A stretch of DNA of 42,593 bases from Chloroflexota bacterium (GCA_005881495.1 VBHI01000316.1:1-42593), one strand, 5' to 3'. Shown: positions 25,519-34,913, counted from the stretch's first letter. Numbers and translations are program-made. The notes: generated from the sequence alone by a model not told the origin.

Positions 25519-26628
25519 ATGAACATAATAGCAGGCATCATCGGCATCACCCTCATCTTCATCATCCTACAAGACGCCTTCGAAACCATCGTCCTGCCCA
25601 GGCGCGTCTCTCGTCGCATCAGACTGACCAGATTGTTCTTTTTCTTCACCTGGCAACTCTGGTCATTCATCGCCAAAAAAATCCACTCCGACGACCGTCA
25701 AGAATATTATCTCAGCTTCTACGGCCCCCTATCTCTGATACTGCTCCTGATTTTATGGGCCATATGTCTGATCTTCGGCTTCGCCCTGCTCCAATTTGCG
25801 CTTGGTTCCGCATTGAGCGCGCCTGAGAAGGTCGTGAACTTTGGCACTGATCTCTATTTGAGCGGCACCACCCTCGTCACCCTGGGATTGGGTGACGTGT
25901 TACCACGCACCGGCCTAGCACGCACTGTGACGATAATAGAAGGAGGAACAGGTCTGGGCTTCCTCGCACTCGTCATCGGCTATTTGCCTATCATCTACCA
26001 GGCCTTTTCCCGGCGCGAAGTCGGTATCTCCCTGCTCGACGCCCATGCAGGCTCACCCCCCAGCGCCGTAGAAATGCTGCGCCGCCACAGACGAGGCCAG
26101 GTTATGGACGAACTGGTCGAACACCTGCATAACTGGGAAAATTGGTCGGCGGACCTGCTGGAGAGCCATCTCTCATACCCCGTTTTGATGTACTATCGTT
26201 CCCAACATGACCGCCAGTCCTGGCTGGCCGCTCTCACCGCCATCCTTGATGTCAGCGCGCTCCTGGCAGTCGGTATTGACGACGTACCACAGCAGTCAGC
26301 CTTGTTCACCTTCGCCATCGCCTGCCACGCGGCGATAGACCTGGGTCAGTTCCTTGTAGCCTCGCCTGACCAGTCGCAAATACGCCGTCTTCCCCACGAT
26401 GACTTTCTTCGTATAAAAGAATCGCTTACTGAAATGGGTATATCACTGCACGAGGAAGAAACCGCCGAACAGCGACTTGCCGATCTGCGTGATCAATACG
26501 AGCCATACGTCATCGCCCTTGCAAAATACCTACAAATGCCCCTCTCCGGCTGGCTGGCCGAAGATAACACCGTCGACGACTGGCAGACCAGCGCATGGAA
26601 TCACCAGAAGGAGAAAGCAATATCATAA
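25519..26628 (+). CDS. Two-TM potassium-channel-like protein
   Basis: The ATG at 25519 follows GGAGGAG by about 5 bases. The 369-residue protein has an N-terminal hydrophobic segment (1-18), a helix at about 68-95, a pore region with filter TLGLGD at 121-126, and a helix at about 133-160. This is the Ion_trans_2 layout. The filter differs from the standard TVGYGD: both the Val and Tyr positions are Leu. Potassium selectivity is therefore uncertain. The roughly 200-residue cytosolic C-terminal domain is helical and lacks an RCK Rossmann motif. It probably works as a tetramer. Confidence 0.8.
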   Translation: MNIIAGIIGITLIFIILQDAFETIVLPRRVSRRIRLTRLFFFFTWQLWSFIAKKIHSDDRQEYYLSFYGPLSLILLLILWAICLIFGFALLQFALGSALSAPEKVVNFGTDLYLSGTTLVTLGLGDVLPRTGLARTVTIIEGGTGLGFLALVIGYLPIIYQAFSRREVGISLLDAHAGSPPSAVEMLRRHRRGQVMDELVEHLHNWENWSADLLESHLSYPVLMYYRSQHDRQSWLAALTAILDVSALLAVGIDDVPQQSALFTFAIACHAAIDLGQFLVASPDQSQIRRLPHDDFLRIKESLTEMGISLHEEETAEQRLADLRDQYEPYVIALAKYLQMPLSGWLAEDNTVDDWQTSAWNHQKEKAIS

Positions 26629-26636
26629 CAAATCCC

Positions 26637-28049
26637 TTAGTCTATCTCCCTCCGGTGCCAGTCCGTCAACTGCTGATAAGCATGAGCAATACGTAAAACC
26701 GTCGGCTCCTCGAACGGTTTGCCCACTACCTGCAACCCAATCGGCAGATGATCGCCAGAAAACCCACCTGGAAACGAACAGGCAGGCAATCCAGCGAGAT
26801 TAAAGGGCATCGTCAAGCTTAGGAGAGAAACCGTCGCATTCTGCGTCCTCCCATCGATCTGTATATCCTGGTCAATCTGCGTGATCGGGATAGCAGGCAT
26901 GGGTAGTGTCGGCAAAAACAGCACATCTACACGTTGCAAAACAGCGCGCAAAGCGCTGGAGAAGAGCCGTCTTTCATACTGGGCATGCAGATAATCCACC
27001 GCCAGAATCTTCTGTCCCTCCAGCAAGTGTCCCCGTGTGCGCTCCGTGTATAAATCAGATTTCTCGGGAAGCCACCCTTTCTGCATATGCGCAAGCGCCG
27101 CCTCCGGCTTCTCAATCGTGCGAAACATCTCCAAAGACGGGCGTGGCAACTCCACATCCTCCACTACCTCCGCACCCTCTTCCTGCAAAACAAGCAAAGC
27201 CGCCCTCCATGCCTGCCGCACCTCGGCATCAAGCGGCCCAATAAACGCATCTTGTGGCAGGCCAATCTTCAGCCCCTGCAAAGAAAGCGGTCCGCGACCC
27301 TCTGCTCCCTTGATCAGCAGCGCCGCCGAACGACTCGGCGGGCCTGACACACTGGTAGGATCGCGCGGATCATACCCGGCAATGGCATCAAACAGGATGG
27401 CGCAATCTTCAGCGCTGCGCCCCAGCGGCCCAACATGATCCAGCGACCAGCTCAGCGGAATAACGCCATAACAACTCACGCGCCCATACGTCGGCTTAAA
27501 CCCCGTCACACCACAACACGCCGCCGGGATACGAATCGAGCCGCCCGTATCGCTGCCAATCGCCCCCAGGCACATACTCGCCGCCACAGCCGCCGCTGAG
27601 CCGCCGCTGGAACCGCCGGGGATGCGCGTATGATCCCATGGATTGCGCGTCGGAGGAGTATACGTCCCAAACGCAAACTCGTGCGTATTCGTCTTCCCAA
27701 TAATAATCGCCCCGGCCTTCCTCAACTGCTCAACCACCATCGCATCCTCAAGCGAAACATGGTCCGCCAGCACCCGAGACCCGGCCGTCGTGCGCACGCC
27801 CTTGACCGCGATAATATCCTTAATCCCAACAGGAACGCCATGCAGCGGGCTGCGATAGAAACCCAGCCGCTGCTCAGCCTCCGCCTTCGCCGCTTCCACC
27901 AGCGCCTGCTCGCGTAAAACAGTAACAAAGGCCTGGATCTCCCCATCAAGTTCATCGATCCGTTCAAGCGCCTCCGCCACCAGTTCCGTCGGAGTCGTCA
28001 TCCAGGAACGAATGTCATCAGCAGCTTCGCGTATAGAAAGGTATGGCAT
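26637..28049 (-). CDS. Amidase family enzyme (GatA-like)
   Basis: The 470-residue protein is an amidase-signature hydrolase. The Ser-cisSer-Lys triad is intact: Lys77 in GIKDII, Ser147 in GGSSGGS and Ser171 in [10 protein letters not shown]. It hydrolyses amides through an acyl-enzyme on Ser171. GatA of the glutamyl-tRNA amidotransferase is the closest well-known relative, but gatB and gatC are not adjacent, so a stand-alone amidase is more likely. The ATG at 28049 has AGAAGG about 9 bases upstream; the in-frame ATG at 28070 lies within poorer context. The gene converges on the ion-channel gene, with only 8 bases between stops. Confidence 0.9.
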   Translation of the reverse strand: MPYLSIREAADDIRSWMTTPTELVAEALERIDELDGEIQAFVTVLREQALVEAAKAEAEQRLGFYRSPLHGVPVGIKDIIAVKGVRTTAGSRVLADHVSLEDAMVVEQLRKAGAIIIGKTNTHEFAFGTYTPPTRNPWDHTRIPGGSSGGSAAAVAASMCLGAIGSDTGGSIRIPAACCGVTGFKPTYGRVSCYGVIPLSWSLDHVGPLGRSAEDCAILFDAIAGYDPRDPTSVSGPPSRSAALLIKGAEGRGPLSLQGLKIGLPQDAFIGPLDAEVRQAWRAALLVLQEEGAEVVEDVELPRPSLEMFRTIEKPEAALAHMQKGWLPEKSDLYTERTRGHLLEGQKILAVDYLHAQYERRLFSSALRAVLQRVDVLFLPTLPMPAIPITQIDQDIQIDGRTQNATVSLLSLTMPFNLAGLPACSFPGGFSGDHLPIGLQVVGKPFEEPTVLRIAHAYQQLTDWHRREID

Positions 28050-28313
28050 AGTTATCAGCCTTCTTCTCACAGTTATTCAGTAGGAATAGCCCATACAAAA
28101 TAAATACTACCAGGAAAGGCAAAAGGTTTTACATTCATTATTGTATCAGGTAAAATGCGGAAAAGTGTCCAGCAGCGGACTGTGTTCACCTTATCCTGTT
28201 CTGTCGTTTATCATGAATGTCCAGAAAAACCACCTGGAAGTCCCTAACGAAAAATTCAATCTCCCATCGTCACATTAGTAATGAACCGGAATTGGTAGTG
28301 TAGACGTATTGAG

Positions 28314-30071
28314 TTGACACTAGAAGAGCATGACATCATTGTGAACATACAACCATCAACCACTTTCAACGTTCCTCGCTTCCGGAATGCGGTACGCTAT
28401 GCCATAGGACTGACCATTGGAGGGGTGGGATTGGCAGATATGTTGTCTCCCATCGTCCCCAGGCTCAAGGGAGATCTCCTGCTCGGCACCTGGTCGATCG
28501 ATGCCCATCATAGCGGACATGGACTGACCGTTGCCATTGGTTTCTTCCTGGTGATGCTCTCCTTTGGATTGATGCGTGGCAAGCGGCACGTCTGGCGTCT
28601 GACAGTTCTGCTCCTGCTCGCCTCAGCCCTCCTCCATATGCTGTACGGTGGCTCTGTGCTGGCAATTGTCCTGGCAGTAGCGCTCATCCTCCTCCTGCTT
28701 GTCCTTTCAGGCTCCTTCCAGGCCCGCAGCGATCCACCCTCGCTCTGGCGGGGCTACCTTGCCTTGCTCATGGGGGTGGGTCTTGTAGTCTTTTACGCGG
28801 CCGGTGGCGTTCTTCTCCGGCTTTTTACGCATGCACAGTTACACTTTCCGTCTGGTACACAGGCAGTGTTCTACCAACGAGGGTTACTGGCCCTTTGTCT
28901 GAGCGCCTTGCTCTATGGCATGCTGCAGGTCTTGCGCCCTGTAGCCGCAAGGCTGCTTCCGAACATGAAGGAGTGGCAAGCCGTGTCTGCACTTGCACAT
29001 CGCTATGGCAATAGCTCCATCTCCTACTTTGTCCTTGGAGAAGAGAAATCGTACTTCTTCTCGATGTCAGGGAAGTCGGTCGTCGGCTACGTCCTGGAAG
29101 GAAATGTGGCTGTTGTGGCAGGTGATCCCATCGGACCGGAGGAGGAGATGCTTTCCACTACTGAGCAATTCCTTTCCTTTTGTCAGCAGCAGGATTGGAT
29201 GCCCGTGTTTTGGCAGGTGCGCGACGAGCTCGCTGCTCACTATCGTCAGGTTGGACTCCACTTACTGAAGATTGGCGAGGACGCGGTCATCGATGCCCAG
29301 CGGTTCACTCTTAAAGGGAGTGCGATGGCTAATGTGCGCTCCAGCGCCAAACGGGCCGAAAAGGACGGCGTGCGCGTCATCTTCTACCAGGGACAGATCG
29401 AGAATGCCGAGCAGCTCTTCCAGATGCAGATGATCTCGCGCACCTGGCTGGAGAGCAAGGACGGGTCGGAGATGGGGTTCAGTATGGGCTACTTTGAAAT
29501 GCGACCAGATGAGGAACAGGTGAGCGCGCTGGCCGTGGACAGCACCAACCGGGTCCATGCCTTCGTCACCTTTGTCCCGATTTATGGTCGTCATGGCTGG
29601 GGACTCGACCTCATGCGTCGCGCAGAGCGGGCTGCCCCTGGCACGATGGAGCTCTTGCTCGCCTGCTCCATTAACTACCTGAAGGGGCACGGAGCCGAGA
29701 TGGTCAGCCTGGGACTCGCTCCTTTGAGCAATGTCACTCACACAACGGAAACCTTACTCGATAGCAGCGTTGACTTCCTGACGCACCGCTTTGGCAATCT
29801 GCGTCACAGCGAGTCGCTGTTCAAGTTTAAGCAGAAGTTTCAGCCCAGCTGGGAGAGCCGCTACCTGGCCTACGTCCATACGCCGACGCTTCCTAAGGTT
29901 GGCCTGGCCCTCTACACGGCGCACCAGCGCGAGGCATCGTGGCTGGCAACACTGCGCAGATCCCTCAAAGCATGGCAGCGGAAACGTCACACCGCGCGCC
30001 AGGGAAAAGCCGGCATTCCAGAGCCTACAGAGCCCACAAGGCATCAGGTGACCGGTGAATTAGCGATGTGA
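28314..30071 (+). CDS. MprF-like phosphatidylglycerol lysyltransferase-domain protein
   Basis: The 585-residue protein has about six or seven N-terminal membrane helices (roughly 28-235) and a C-terminal DUF2156/LPG-synthase domain (about 235-545) with the family pattern SISYFVLGEEKSYFFS, VVAGDPIG and KGSAMANVRSS. Homologues transfer an aminoacyl group, often lysine, from tRNA to phosphatidylglycerol at the cytoplasmic membrane, changing surface charge and resistance to cationic peptides. The membrane part is shorter than full MprF (about 14 helices), so flipping may be lacking. The start is uncertain: TTG at 28314 lacks a good ribosome binding site, and GTG at 28341 is an alternative. It is apparently a single-gene unit. 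Confidence 0.82.
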   Translation: MTLEEHDIIVNIQPSTTFNVPRFRNAVRYAIGLTIGGVGLADMLSPIVPRLKGDLLLGTWSIDAHHSGHGLTVAIGFFLVMLSFGLMRGKRHVWRLTVLLLLASALLHMLYGGSVLAIVLAVALILLLLVLSGSFQARSDPPSLWRGYLALLMGVGLVVFYAAGGVLLRLFTHAQLHFPSGTQAVFYQRGLLALCLSALLYGMLQVLRPVAARLLPNMKEWQAVSALAHRYGNSSISYFVLGEEKSYFFSMSGKSVVGYVLEGNVAVVAGDPIGPEEEMLSTTEQFLSFCQQQDWMPVFWQVRDELAAHYRQVGLHLLKIGEDAVIDAQRFTLKGSAMANVRSSAKRAEKDGVRVIFYQGQIENAEQLFQMQMISRTWLESKDGSEMGFSMGYFEMRPDEEQVSALAVDSTNRVHAFVTFVPIYGRHGWGLDLMRRAERAAPGTMELLLACSINYLKGHGAEMVSLGLAPLSNVTHTTETLLDSSVDFLTHRFGNLRHSESLFKFKQKFQPSWESRYLAYVHTPTLPKVGLALYTAHQREASWLATLRRSLKAWQRKRHTARQGKAGIPEPTEPTRHQVTGELAM

Positions 30072-30358
30072 GTCGCGTGATGCTCATTCGTAAGTTTTTT
30101 CGCGAACTTGGGCATACAACTATATTATCGTATTGACCTTGCTCCCATTTGTCCTATATCTGTAGATCACCATGTGCAAATATGGTACCCTGGCTGCGTT
30201 ACGCGTTGCTGAGGTGCAGCAATTTTGCCAGATTTCCAGGTTCTCCCGCCAGTTCGCTGATGCGACTCGACGTTTACATCACCTTAATATAGGTATGCTA
30301 TACTACTCTTCAAAAGTCCGGCGCTATTGACATACGAGTGCGGAGAGGAGAGAGAAAA

Positions 30359-31459
30359 ATGAATCTGTATGGGTACGATTGGCCACAGGGGGGGACGAAG
30401 CAGATAGCTTATGTGAATGGTCAGAGCCACATGATGGAACTGTTTGTAGGATTTGGAGACCTATGGCAATCTGCTGACCTCACGGTGCTTACCGGAGCTC
30501 CTCCACCCGATGGTTCAGCCTTCGCGGGCTATGCGTGGTCAACGGGGGGGACGAAGCAAGTGGCCTATAGAGATCAGAAGAGCCATATAATAGAACTGTT
30601 TGTGGCCAGGGACAGTCCGTGGCAATGGGTCGACTTAACGGTGCTCACTGGAGCTCCTGCACCTGGTGATTCAGCCCTTGCTGGCTATGCGTGGTCAGCG
30701 GGGGGGACGAAGCAAGTGGCCTATGTGGATGATCAGGGGCATGTGATAGAACTATTTGTGGCCAGGGACAGCCCGTGGCAATGGGTCGACTTAACGGCAC
30801 TCACTGGAGCTCCTCCACCCGGTGGTCCAGCCCTTGCTGGCTACGACTGGCCCAATGGGCAGACAAAGCAAGTGGCCTATGTGGATGATCAGGGGCATGT
30901 GATAGAACTATTTGTGGCCAGGGACAGTCCGTGGCAATGGGTCGACTTAACGACACTCACTGGAGCTCCTCCACCCGGTGATTCAGCCTTTGCGGGCTAT
31001 GCGTGGTCAGCGGGGGGGACGAAGCAAGTGGTCTATAGAGATCAGAAGAGCCACATAATAGAACTGATTGTGGCCGATGGCAGCCCGTGGCGATGGGTTG
31101 ACTTAACGGCACTCACTGGAGCTCCTCCACCCGGTGGTCCAGCCCTTGCTGGCTACGACTGGCCCAATGGGCAGACAAAGCAAGTGGCCTATGTGGATGA
31201 TCAGGGGCATGTGATAGAACTATTTGTGGCCAGGGGCAGCCCATGGCAATGGGTCGACTTAACGGCACTCACTGGAGCTCCTCTGCTCCACCAGAAACCT
31301 CTTACTGGCTACGCCTGGGTATGGGGTGCTACCAAGCAAGTGGCCTACGTGGATGATCATGGGCATATGATAGAACTGCATGTTGGCCTGAGTGACCAAT
31401 GGAGATGTTCCATCCTAACAGCATTTAAGCGGCATGAAGCACCAGGAAAACCTGGCTAA
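30359..31459 (+). CDS. Seven-repeat beta-propeller lectin-like protein
   Basis: The 366-residue protein consists almost wholly of seven 52-residue repeats, each with the pattern GY.W..G.TKQVAY.D..GH.IEL......W...DLT.LTGAP. Repeats of this sort occur in tectonin/fucose-lectin-like propellers, so a seven-bladed sugar- or surface-binding propeller is likely, though the ligand is unknown. There is no signal peptide. The ATG at 30359 follows AGGAG by about 9 bases; an upstream in-frame start at 30338 is less likely. Repeats 3-6 are nearly identical at DNA level (156-bp units), pointing to recent expansion or ongoing recombination. The last repeat is divergent. Confidence 0.75.
   Translation: MNLYGYDWPQGGTKQIAYVNGQSHMMELFVGFGDLWQSADLTVLTGAPPPDGSAFAGYAWSTGGTKQVAYRDQKSHIIELFVARDSPWQWVDLTVLTGAPAPGDSALAGYAWSAGGTKQVAYVDDQGHVIELFVARDSPWQWVDLTALTGAPPPGGPALAGYDWPNGQTKQVAYVDDQGHVIELFVARDSPWQWVDLTTLTGAPPPGDSAFAGYAWSAGGTKQVVYRDQKSHIIELIVADGSPWRWVDLTALTGAPPPGGPALAGYDWPNGQTKQVAYVDDQGHVIELFVARGSPWQWVDLTALTGAPLLHQKPLTGYAWVWGATKQVAYVDDHGHMIELHVGLSDQWRCSILTAFKRHEAPGKPG
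30600..31290 (+). repeat. Tandem 156-bp coding repeats
   Basis: Successive 156-bp units within the propeller gene share long identical stretches, including the segment encoding YVDDQGHVIELFVARDSPWQ. Copy-number variation between strains is expected. Confidence 0.7.
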
Positions 31460-31525
31460 CCCGATGTGCAAGTTTTTCTTGCCAAAGAAAAGGCTCATAC
31501 AGGTTTTTAGACGTACGTTCTCAGC

Positions 31526-31924
31526 CTATGGCTCTAGTTCACCACGCTCTCGCCTGGCAAGCAACTTCGTCCAGGCGAGCACTTGCGATCCTGAGGAGGG
31601 CAAACTCCAGTTGTAGAGTTGATCATGATCGCCACCCGCACCGAGCTCTACCTCCAGGCGCCTCACCTCGATCCAACTCACACAGTTCTTGTCCCAGAGC
31701 TGATCCACGGTGACTGCAGTTGAGAGCAAGCCCTGGTTAGCTCGGCTGAGCATATCATCCATCTGTTCTACCGAGGAAGACAGAAACACACGGATGTGCT
31801 CCCTGGGCATACCACGGTACATGTTCAGCAAGCCCATCACAGAATGAAGTGAGGTGAGCAGACTTGACTTCCAACGCCATGTGGTGGTTTGGCCGCTCCG
31901 CAAGGCCACTCGATAGTAGATCAT
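31526..31924 (-). CDS. Small conserved-looking protein of unknown function
   Basis: The 132-residue protein begins MIYYRVALRSGQTTTWRWKS and ends QVLAWTKLLARRERGELEP. GGAGG about 5 bases before the ATG and balanced composition support it as real. I associate this type with Ktedonobacteria, where several copies per genome seem usual, but the function is unknown. No membrane segment or catalytic motif is seen. Its ATG overlaps the stop of a short upstream frame (32124-31921) in an ATGA arrangement, hinting at translational coupling. Confidence 0.7.
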   Translation of the reverse strand: MIYYRVALRSGQTTTWRWKSSLLTSLHSVMGLLNMYRGMPREHIRVFLSSSVEQMDDMLSRANQGLLSTAVTVDQLWDKNCVSWIEVRRLEVELGAGGDHDQLYNWSLPSSGSQVLAWTKLLARRERGELEP

Positions 31925-32124
31925 TTGACACCTCCAGTGTCTTGCCCCATTCTTAGAAATTGCGCATCTATAACAGGAAGGCCAGGGAATGAGACGCTAT
32001 TGATGGGGCGGCGCACCGTCCCAGAAAGTGAAGCTTTTGCAATCGGCACAGTTGGCCCAGATTTCTCGATGCCGTAGTCTCCTTCTACAGAAAGACGATA
32101 GCGGCCTCTTTTTTGGAGGATCAA
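31921..32124 (-). CDS. Possible small protein coupled to downstream gene
   Basis: A 67-residue frame from a TTG at 32124 (QKRGRYRLSVEGDYGIEKSG and onward) ends in a TGA that overlaps the next ATG. Composition looks protein-like, but no ribosome binding site supports the TTG. The true start could lie upstream, or this could be the tail of a decayed gene. Confidence 0.35.
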   Translation of the reverse strand: MILQKRGRYRLSVEGDYGIEKSGPTVPIAKASLSGTVRRPINSVSFPGLPVIDAQFLRMGQDTGGVK

Positions 32125-32501
32125 TATGTCTCATTTCAACAGTAGGTTTTTTGGGGCAGATCGTCACAGTCGTAGGGGCGGGAGAGGTGAGGAGTGGAGT
32201 GGGGACGCTTGCGTCGCCCCTGGGGGGCAGGTGGGAAGCAGCAGGGAACAGGACGCAGGGCGACCCAAGGGTCCTCACCCATCATCCCTGCCACCCCCGC
32301 CCCTACGAGGCGAATCCGCTTCCCTGCCCGTTTCACAAAATACCTACCCCTGAGAGGCTTACCCTACCCCTCGAAAGAGGAAGGCGACCAGAGCATGTAG
32401 GAAAAGAGGGAGCAACTTCAGGCCATACAATATGAGCTATTTTTGCACGAATCCTGGTCCTACCTCATCTAGCTCGGTCGAGTGCGAGGCTACCTGAGGG
32501 T
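32125..32501. other. GC-rich intergenic region with long inverted repeat
   Basis: CGTAGGGGCGGG at 32171-32182 and its exact complement at 32296-32307 flank about 113 bases rich in G on the left and C on the right. Several ORFs cross it, but none has gene-like support. It may be a MITE-type or palindromic repeat; the CGTAGGGGC core also appears at 8276-8284. Confidence 0.45.
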
Positions 32502-32804
32502 CTACCTGCGGGTCTTCAAGTAGGTGAGTAAGGCCTGAAGGTTGGGTTCTCCAATGGGATCAGTCATCTGCACCGTGTGATGTTTGCTGTCATCATCGAT
32601 GGTGATGGTATACCGATAGTAATCAGCCGCGCCAGGCGCAGGTGCATTCAGCACTGGTGGCAGATCGAAAAAGTGTGCCGCATCCAGTAATTGCTTCAAT
32701 TTGTCAGCTTCCTGAGGCGGCAAGGCATTACCGTCTATCGTGATTGGTTTGCTCAAGCCAGGAAAGTAAGCCAGGCCACCCTCGATTTTCAACTGTATCC
32801 GCAT
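32502..32804 (-). CDS. Emfourin-like metalloprotease inhibitor
   Basis: The 100-residue protein resembles emfourin, the slow-binding inhibitor of protealysin. It has MRIQLKIEGGLAYFPGL at the start, a central helix with AAHFFDLPP, a YRYTITIDDDSKHHTV strand pair and a C-terminal helix. It follows the M4 protease gene by 15 bases on the same strand, the order known for protealysin-emfourin operons. GAGGAGG precedes the ATG. It should bind the neighbour protease in the cytosol and hold it inactive. The assignment rests on sequence pattern plus context. Confidence 0.75.
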   Translation of the reverse strand: MRIQLKIEGGLAYFPGLSKPITIDGNALPPQEADKLKQLLDAAHFFDLPPVLNAPAPGAADYYRYTITIDDDSKHHTVQMTDPIGEPNLQALLTYLKTRR

Positions 32805-32819
32805 GGAAGACCTCCTCGC

Positions 32820-33905
32820 TTAGGTAAGTGTGATTCCCACCTCATTCCAGGCAGCTCTGACAGCCTGTCCTTCAGCACTCCCCTGACCAAAGAGTTGGTC
32901 GGCATTATTTGCCGTCAATTGAGCAAATGACTGGAAGTCGGAGTTTTGCTGCAGTGCTGGGTCATGCAGTGTATTGTACCAGATGAGCCCGGCTTTCTGC
33001 CACGCGTATCCACCTATTTGTGTGGCGACGAGATAGAAGGCGTGGTTGGGGATGCCAGAATTAATATGGACCCCCCCGTTGTCACTTGCTGTCTGCACAT
33101 AGTTTTGCATGGTTGCCGGCTGCGGGTCCTGCCCCAGCACGGGATCGTTAAAGGCTGTGCCAGGGGCCTTCATTGAGCGCAAGGCAACTCCTTGTACGTT
33201 TGCCGTGAAGAGCCCTGCCCCAATAAGCCAATCAGCTTGATCCGCTGTCTGGTTGAGCGCAAACTGTTTCACAAGCGACCCAAACACATCCGAGATGGAC
33301 TCGTTCAACGCTCCAGACTGGTCCTGATAGACAAGTTTGGCATCCGTTTGTGTGACCCCGTGCGTCAGCTCATGCCCGATCACATCCAGCGAGATGGTAA
33401 AACGGTTAAACAATTGCCCGTCTCCATCGCCGAACACCATCTGCTGTCCATTCCAAAAAGCGTTATCGTAATTGGCATCAAAATGCACAGTCGCAAGAAG
33501 TGGGAGTCCCTGATTGTCGATGGAATTGCGCTGATAAGCCTGCAAGTAGAAGTTGAAGGTGGCTCCCAATCCATCGTAGGCCTCGTCCACCGCAGGATCA
33601 CCTGTGGGATTTGCACCCTCCGCTCGTACGACATCACCCGGCAAGTTCGTCGTATTGTGCGTGTCATAGATGGTACGCTGAACCTGAGGAGCTGCGCCTT
33701 CTGGCGCAATACTTGGTGCAACATGTGTCGCAGTGGCGGCCAGCAATGCGTTGATGATGCGCATCGTACGGAAAGTATGATCGAGGCTTAAGGTGTCCAA
33801 TGCATGGCTACGCTGCTGCGGGGTCCCATTCAGGACAATCGAGTGGAGAATATGGGGCGGGAGAATACAGAAGATCGGATGCCGATGGGTAGTTGTTTGG
33901 CACAT
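32820..33905 (-). CDS. Protealysin-like M4 metalloprotease
   Basis: The 361-residue thermolysin-family zinc protease has the HELTH motif (His178, Glu179, His182), third ligand Glu202 in NESISDVFG, and the transition-state His in GGVHINSGIPNHAF near 287. It lacks a signal peptide and has a short propeptide of about 50 residues with ILPPHILHSI, as in protealysin, so it probably stays in the cytosol or leaves by a non-Sec route. The ATG at 33905 follows GGAGG by 8 bases; the longer ATG at 33926 lies before that ribosome binding site. It forms an operon with the emfourin-like inhibitor gene. Confidence 0.92.
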   Translation of the reverse strand: MCQTTTHRHPIFCILPPHILHSIVLNGTPQQRSHALDTLSLDHTFRTMRIINALLAATATHVAPSIAPEGAAPQVQRTIYDTHNTTNLPGDVVRAEGANPTGDPAVDEAYDGLGATFNFYLQAYQRNSIDNQGLPLLATVHFDANYDNAFWNGQQMVFGDGDGQLFNRFTISLDVIGHELTHGVTQTDAKLVYQDQSGALNESISDVFGSLVKQFALNQTADQADWLIGAGLFTANVQGVALRSMKAPGTAFNDPVLGQDPQPATMQNYVQTASDNGGVHINSGIPNHAFYLVATQIGGYAWQKAGLIWYNTLHDPALQQNSDFQSFAQLTANNADQLFGQGSAEGQAVRAAWNEVGITLT

Positions 33906-34076
33906 AGCACGTGCCTCCTTTCTCATAAGAGAGCGTCACTATAGTAGCAACTGCTTCGACTCAGAACAATGGTTTGCTGTAATCGAAGAAGGAAACAATA
34001 CATCCCTAAATAGGAGACGACGACACGCTTCCTTTTTAACATACGCGTTTTGCAAAGGTTGTTATCACCCCCTCTA

Positions 34077-34146
34077 AGAGCTTATTCGGAAATCAGGTTT
34101 TGGCCCTGGATTGAAGCGGCTTCAGATAGGTTTCCGAATAAGCTCT
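34077..34146. mobile_element. 70-bp MITE-like element
   Basis: Perfect 16-base inverted repeats, AGAGCTTATTCGGAAA and its complement, flank a 38-base core. A TA lies at each border. It has no coding capacity. Terminal repeats of this form suggest a miniature element mobilised by an IS630/Tc1-type transposase. Confidence 0.5.
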
Positions 34147-34169
34147 AGTGTCCGCATCGTCAGTTCCTC

Positions 34170-34860
34170 CTAGTTGCTCAGTCGCCAGGTCACACTGCCC
34201 GGCTGCCTCTGGGCCACCGATCCATCGATCATGGGATAGTAGTGTCCAGTCCACCAGGCCGCAATTTCATTCTCATACCAGGGCGAGGCCGGATTCTCGT
34301 CCAGGCCGCCCGGATAGACGGTCTCAGCCTGTCCGCTGCCCCAGTCCACGATCATGCGCCAGCCTGGCCCGTGCTCGGAAGGCCTGAGCGTTGGATCAGT
34401 TAAGCTCTTCAGGACATTAACCGCGGCCGCGTTCGGCGTCCAATCATCGCCGCCGCTGGCTCGCGGGCCATAGCTCAACGGTTCGGGTCCCAACTGCGAG
34501 TAAATTTCGCGCGTGTGCAGCTTGCCCCACTGCCACTGCGCGGGATTGTTGCCCAGGGTCTTACTCAACTCGCCGACGCTCTCGTGAAATGCCTGAAGCA
34601 TCACCGCGCTCGCATCCCGCTTCGTGCCGTTGGGCAACGAGAACGCGGCGTTGTGCGGATCATGCAGGGTCCAGGTCTCTAAGTCTTCGTCCAGCGACGT
34701 CTGGGAAGGCCGGACCGTCAGCTCAGGATGAGCGGTAACCGAGACGTGAAAAGCTTTCCACCAGGGTTCGAAGGTATCCGCTACGTAGTGCGTCCAGAAG
34801 GTCCACCAGAGTGAGGCCGCGGGCGAGCTGGCATCCATGTTCCCATTCCAGCTCTCTAAG
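34170..34860 (-). pseudogene. Penicillin acylase, C-terminal part of split gene
   Basis: The minus-strand frame encodes the last ~230 residues of a penicillin-amidase (Ntn hydrolase) beta chain: SWNGNMDASSPAASLWW at the start, then GPGWRMIVDWG, GGLDENPASPWYENEI and AAWWTGHYYPM near the end. It has no native start; an internal ATG at 34838 opens the ORF but is not preceded by a ribosome binding site. The 5' side stops at the direct repeat CTAAG (34856-34860), where the 7.2-kb insertion begins. Without its N-terminal half and Ser nucleophile it cannot be active. Confidence 0.85.
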
Positions 34861-34882
34861 GGAACTCACGGAAATAAGTTGA

Positions 34883-34913
34883 CCTCAGAGAAAAGATATG
34901 ACATACTCTGAGG
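34883..34913 (+). promoter_or_regulatory. Inverted repeat over transposase ribosome binding site
   Basis: CCTCAGAG (34883-34890) and CTCTGAGG (34906-34913) can pair. The 3' arm contains the GAGG that serves the ATG at 34915/34918, so the hairpin would hide the ribosome binding site. A TTGACC at 34879 is a possible -35 element. Confidence 0.5.

Noticed and set aside
32028..32435. Overlapping ORFs in the GC-rich intergenic region
   Set aside because: They cross a long inverted repeat and have low-complexity Pro/Gly/Arg composition with no start signals.
34170..34838. The 222-codon ORF as an intact hydrolase gene
   Set aside because: It is only the C-terminal part of penicillin acylase; the rest lies across the insertion at 42104 and beyond.
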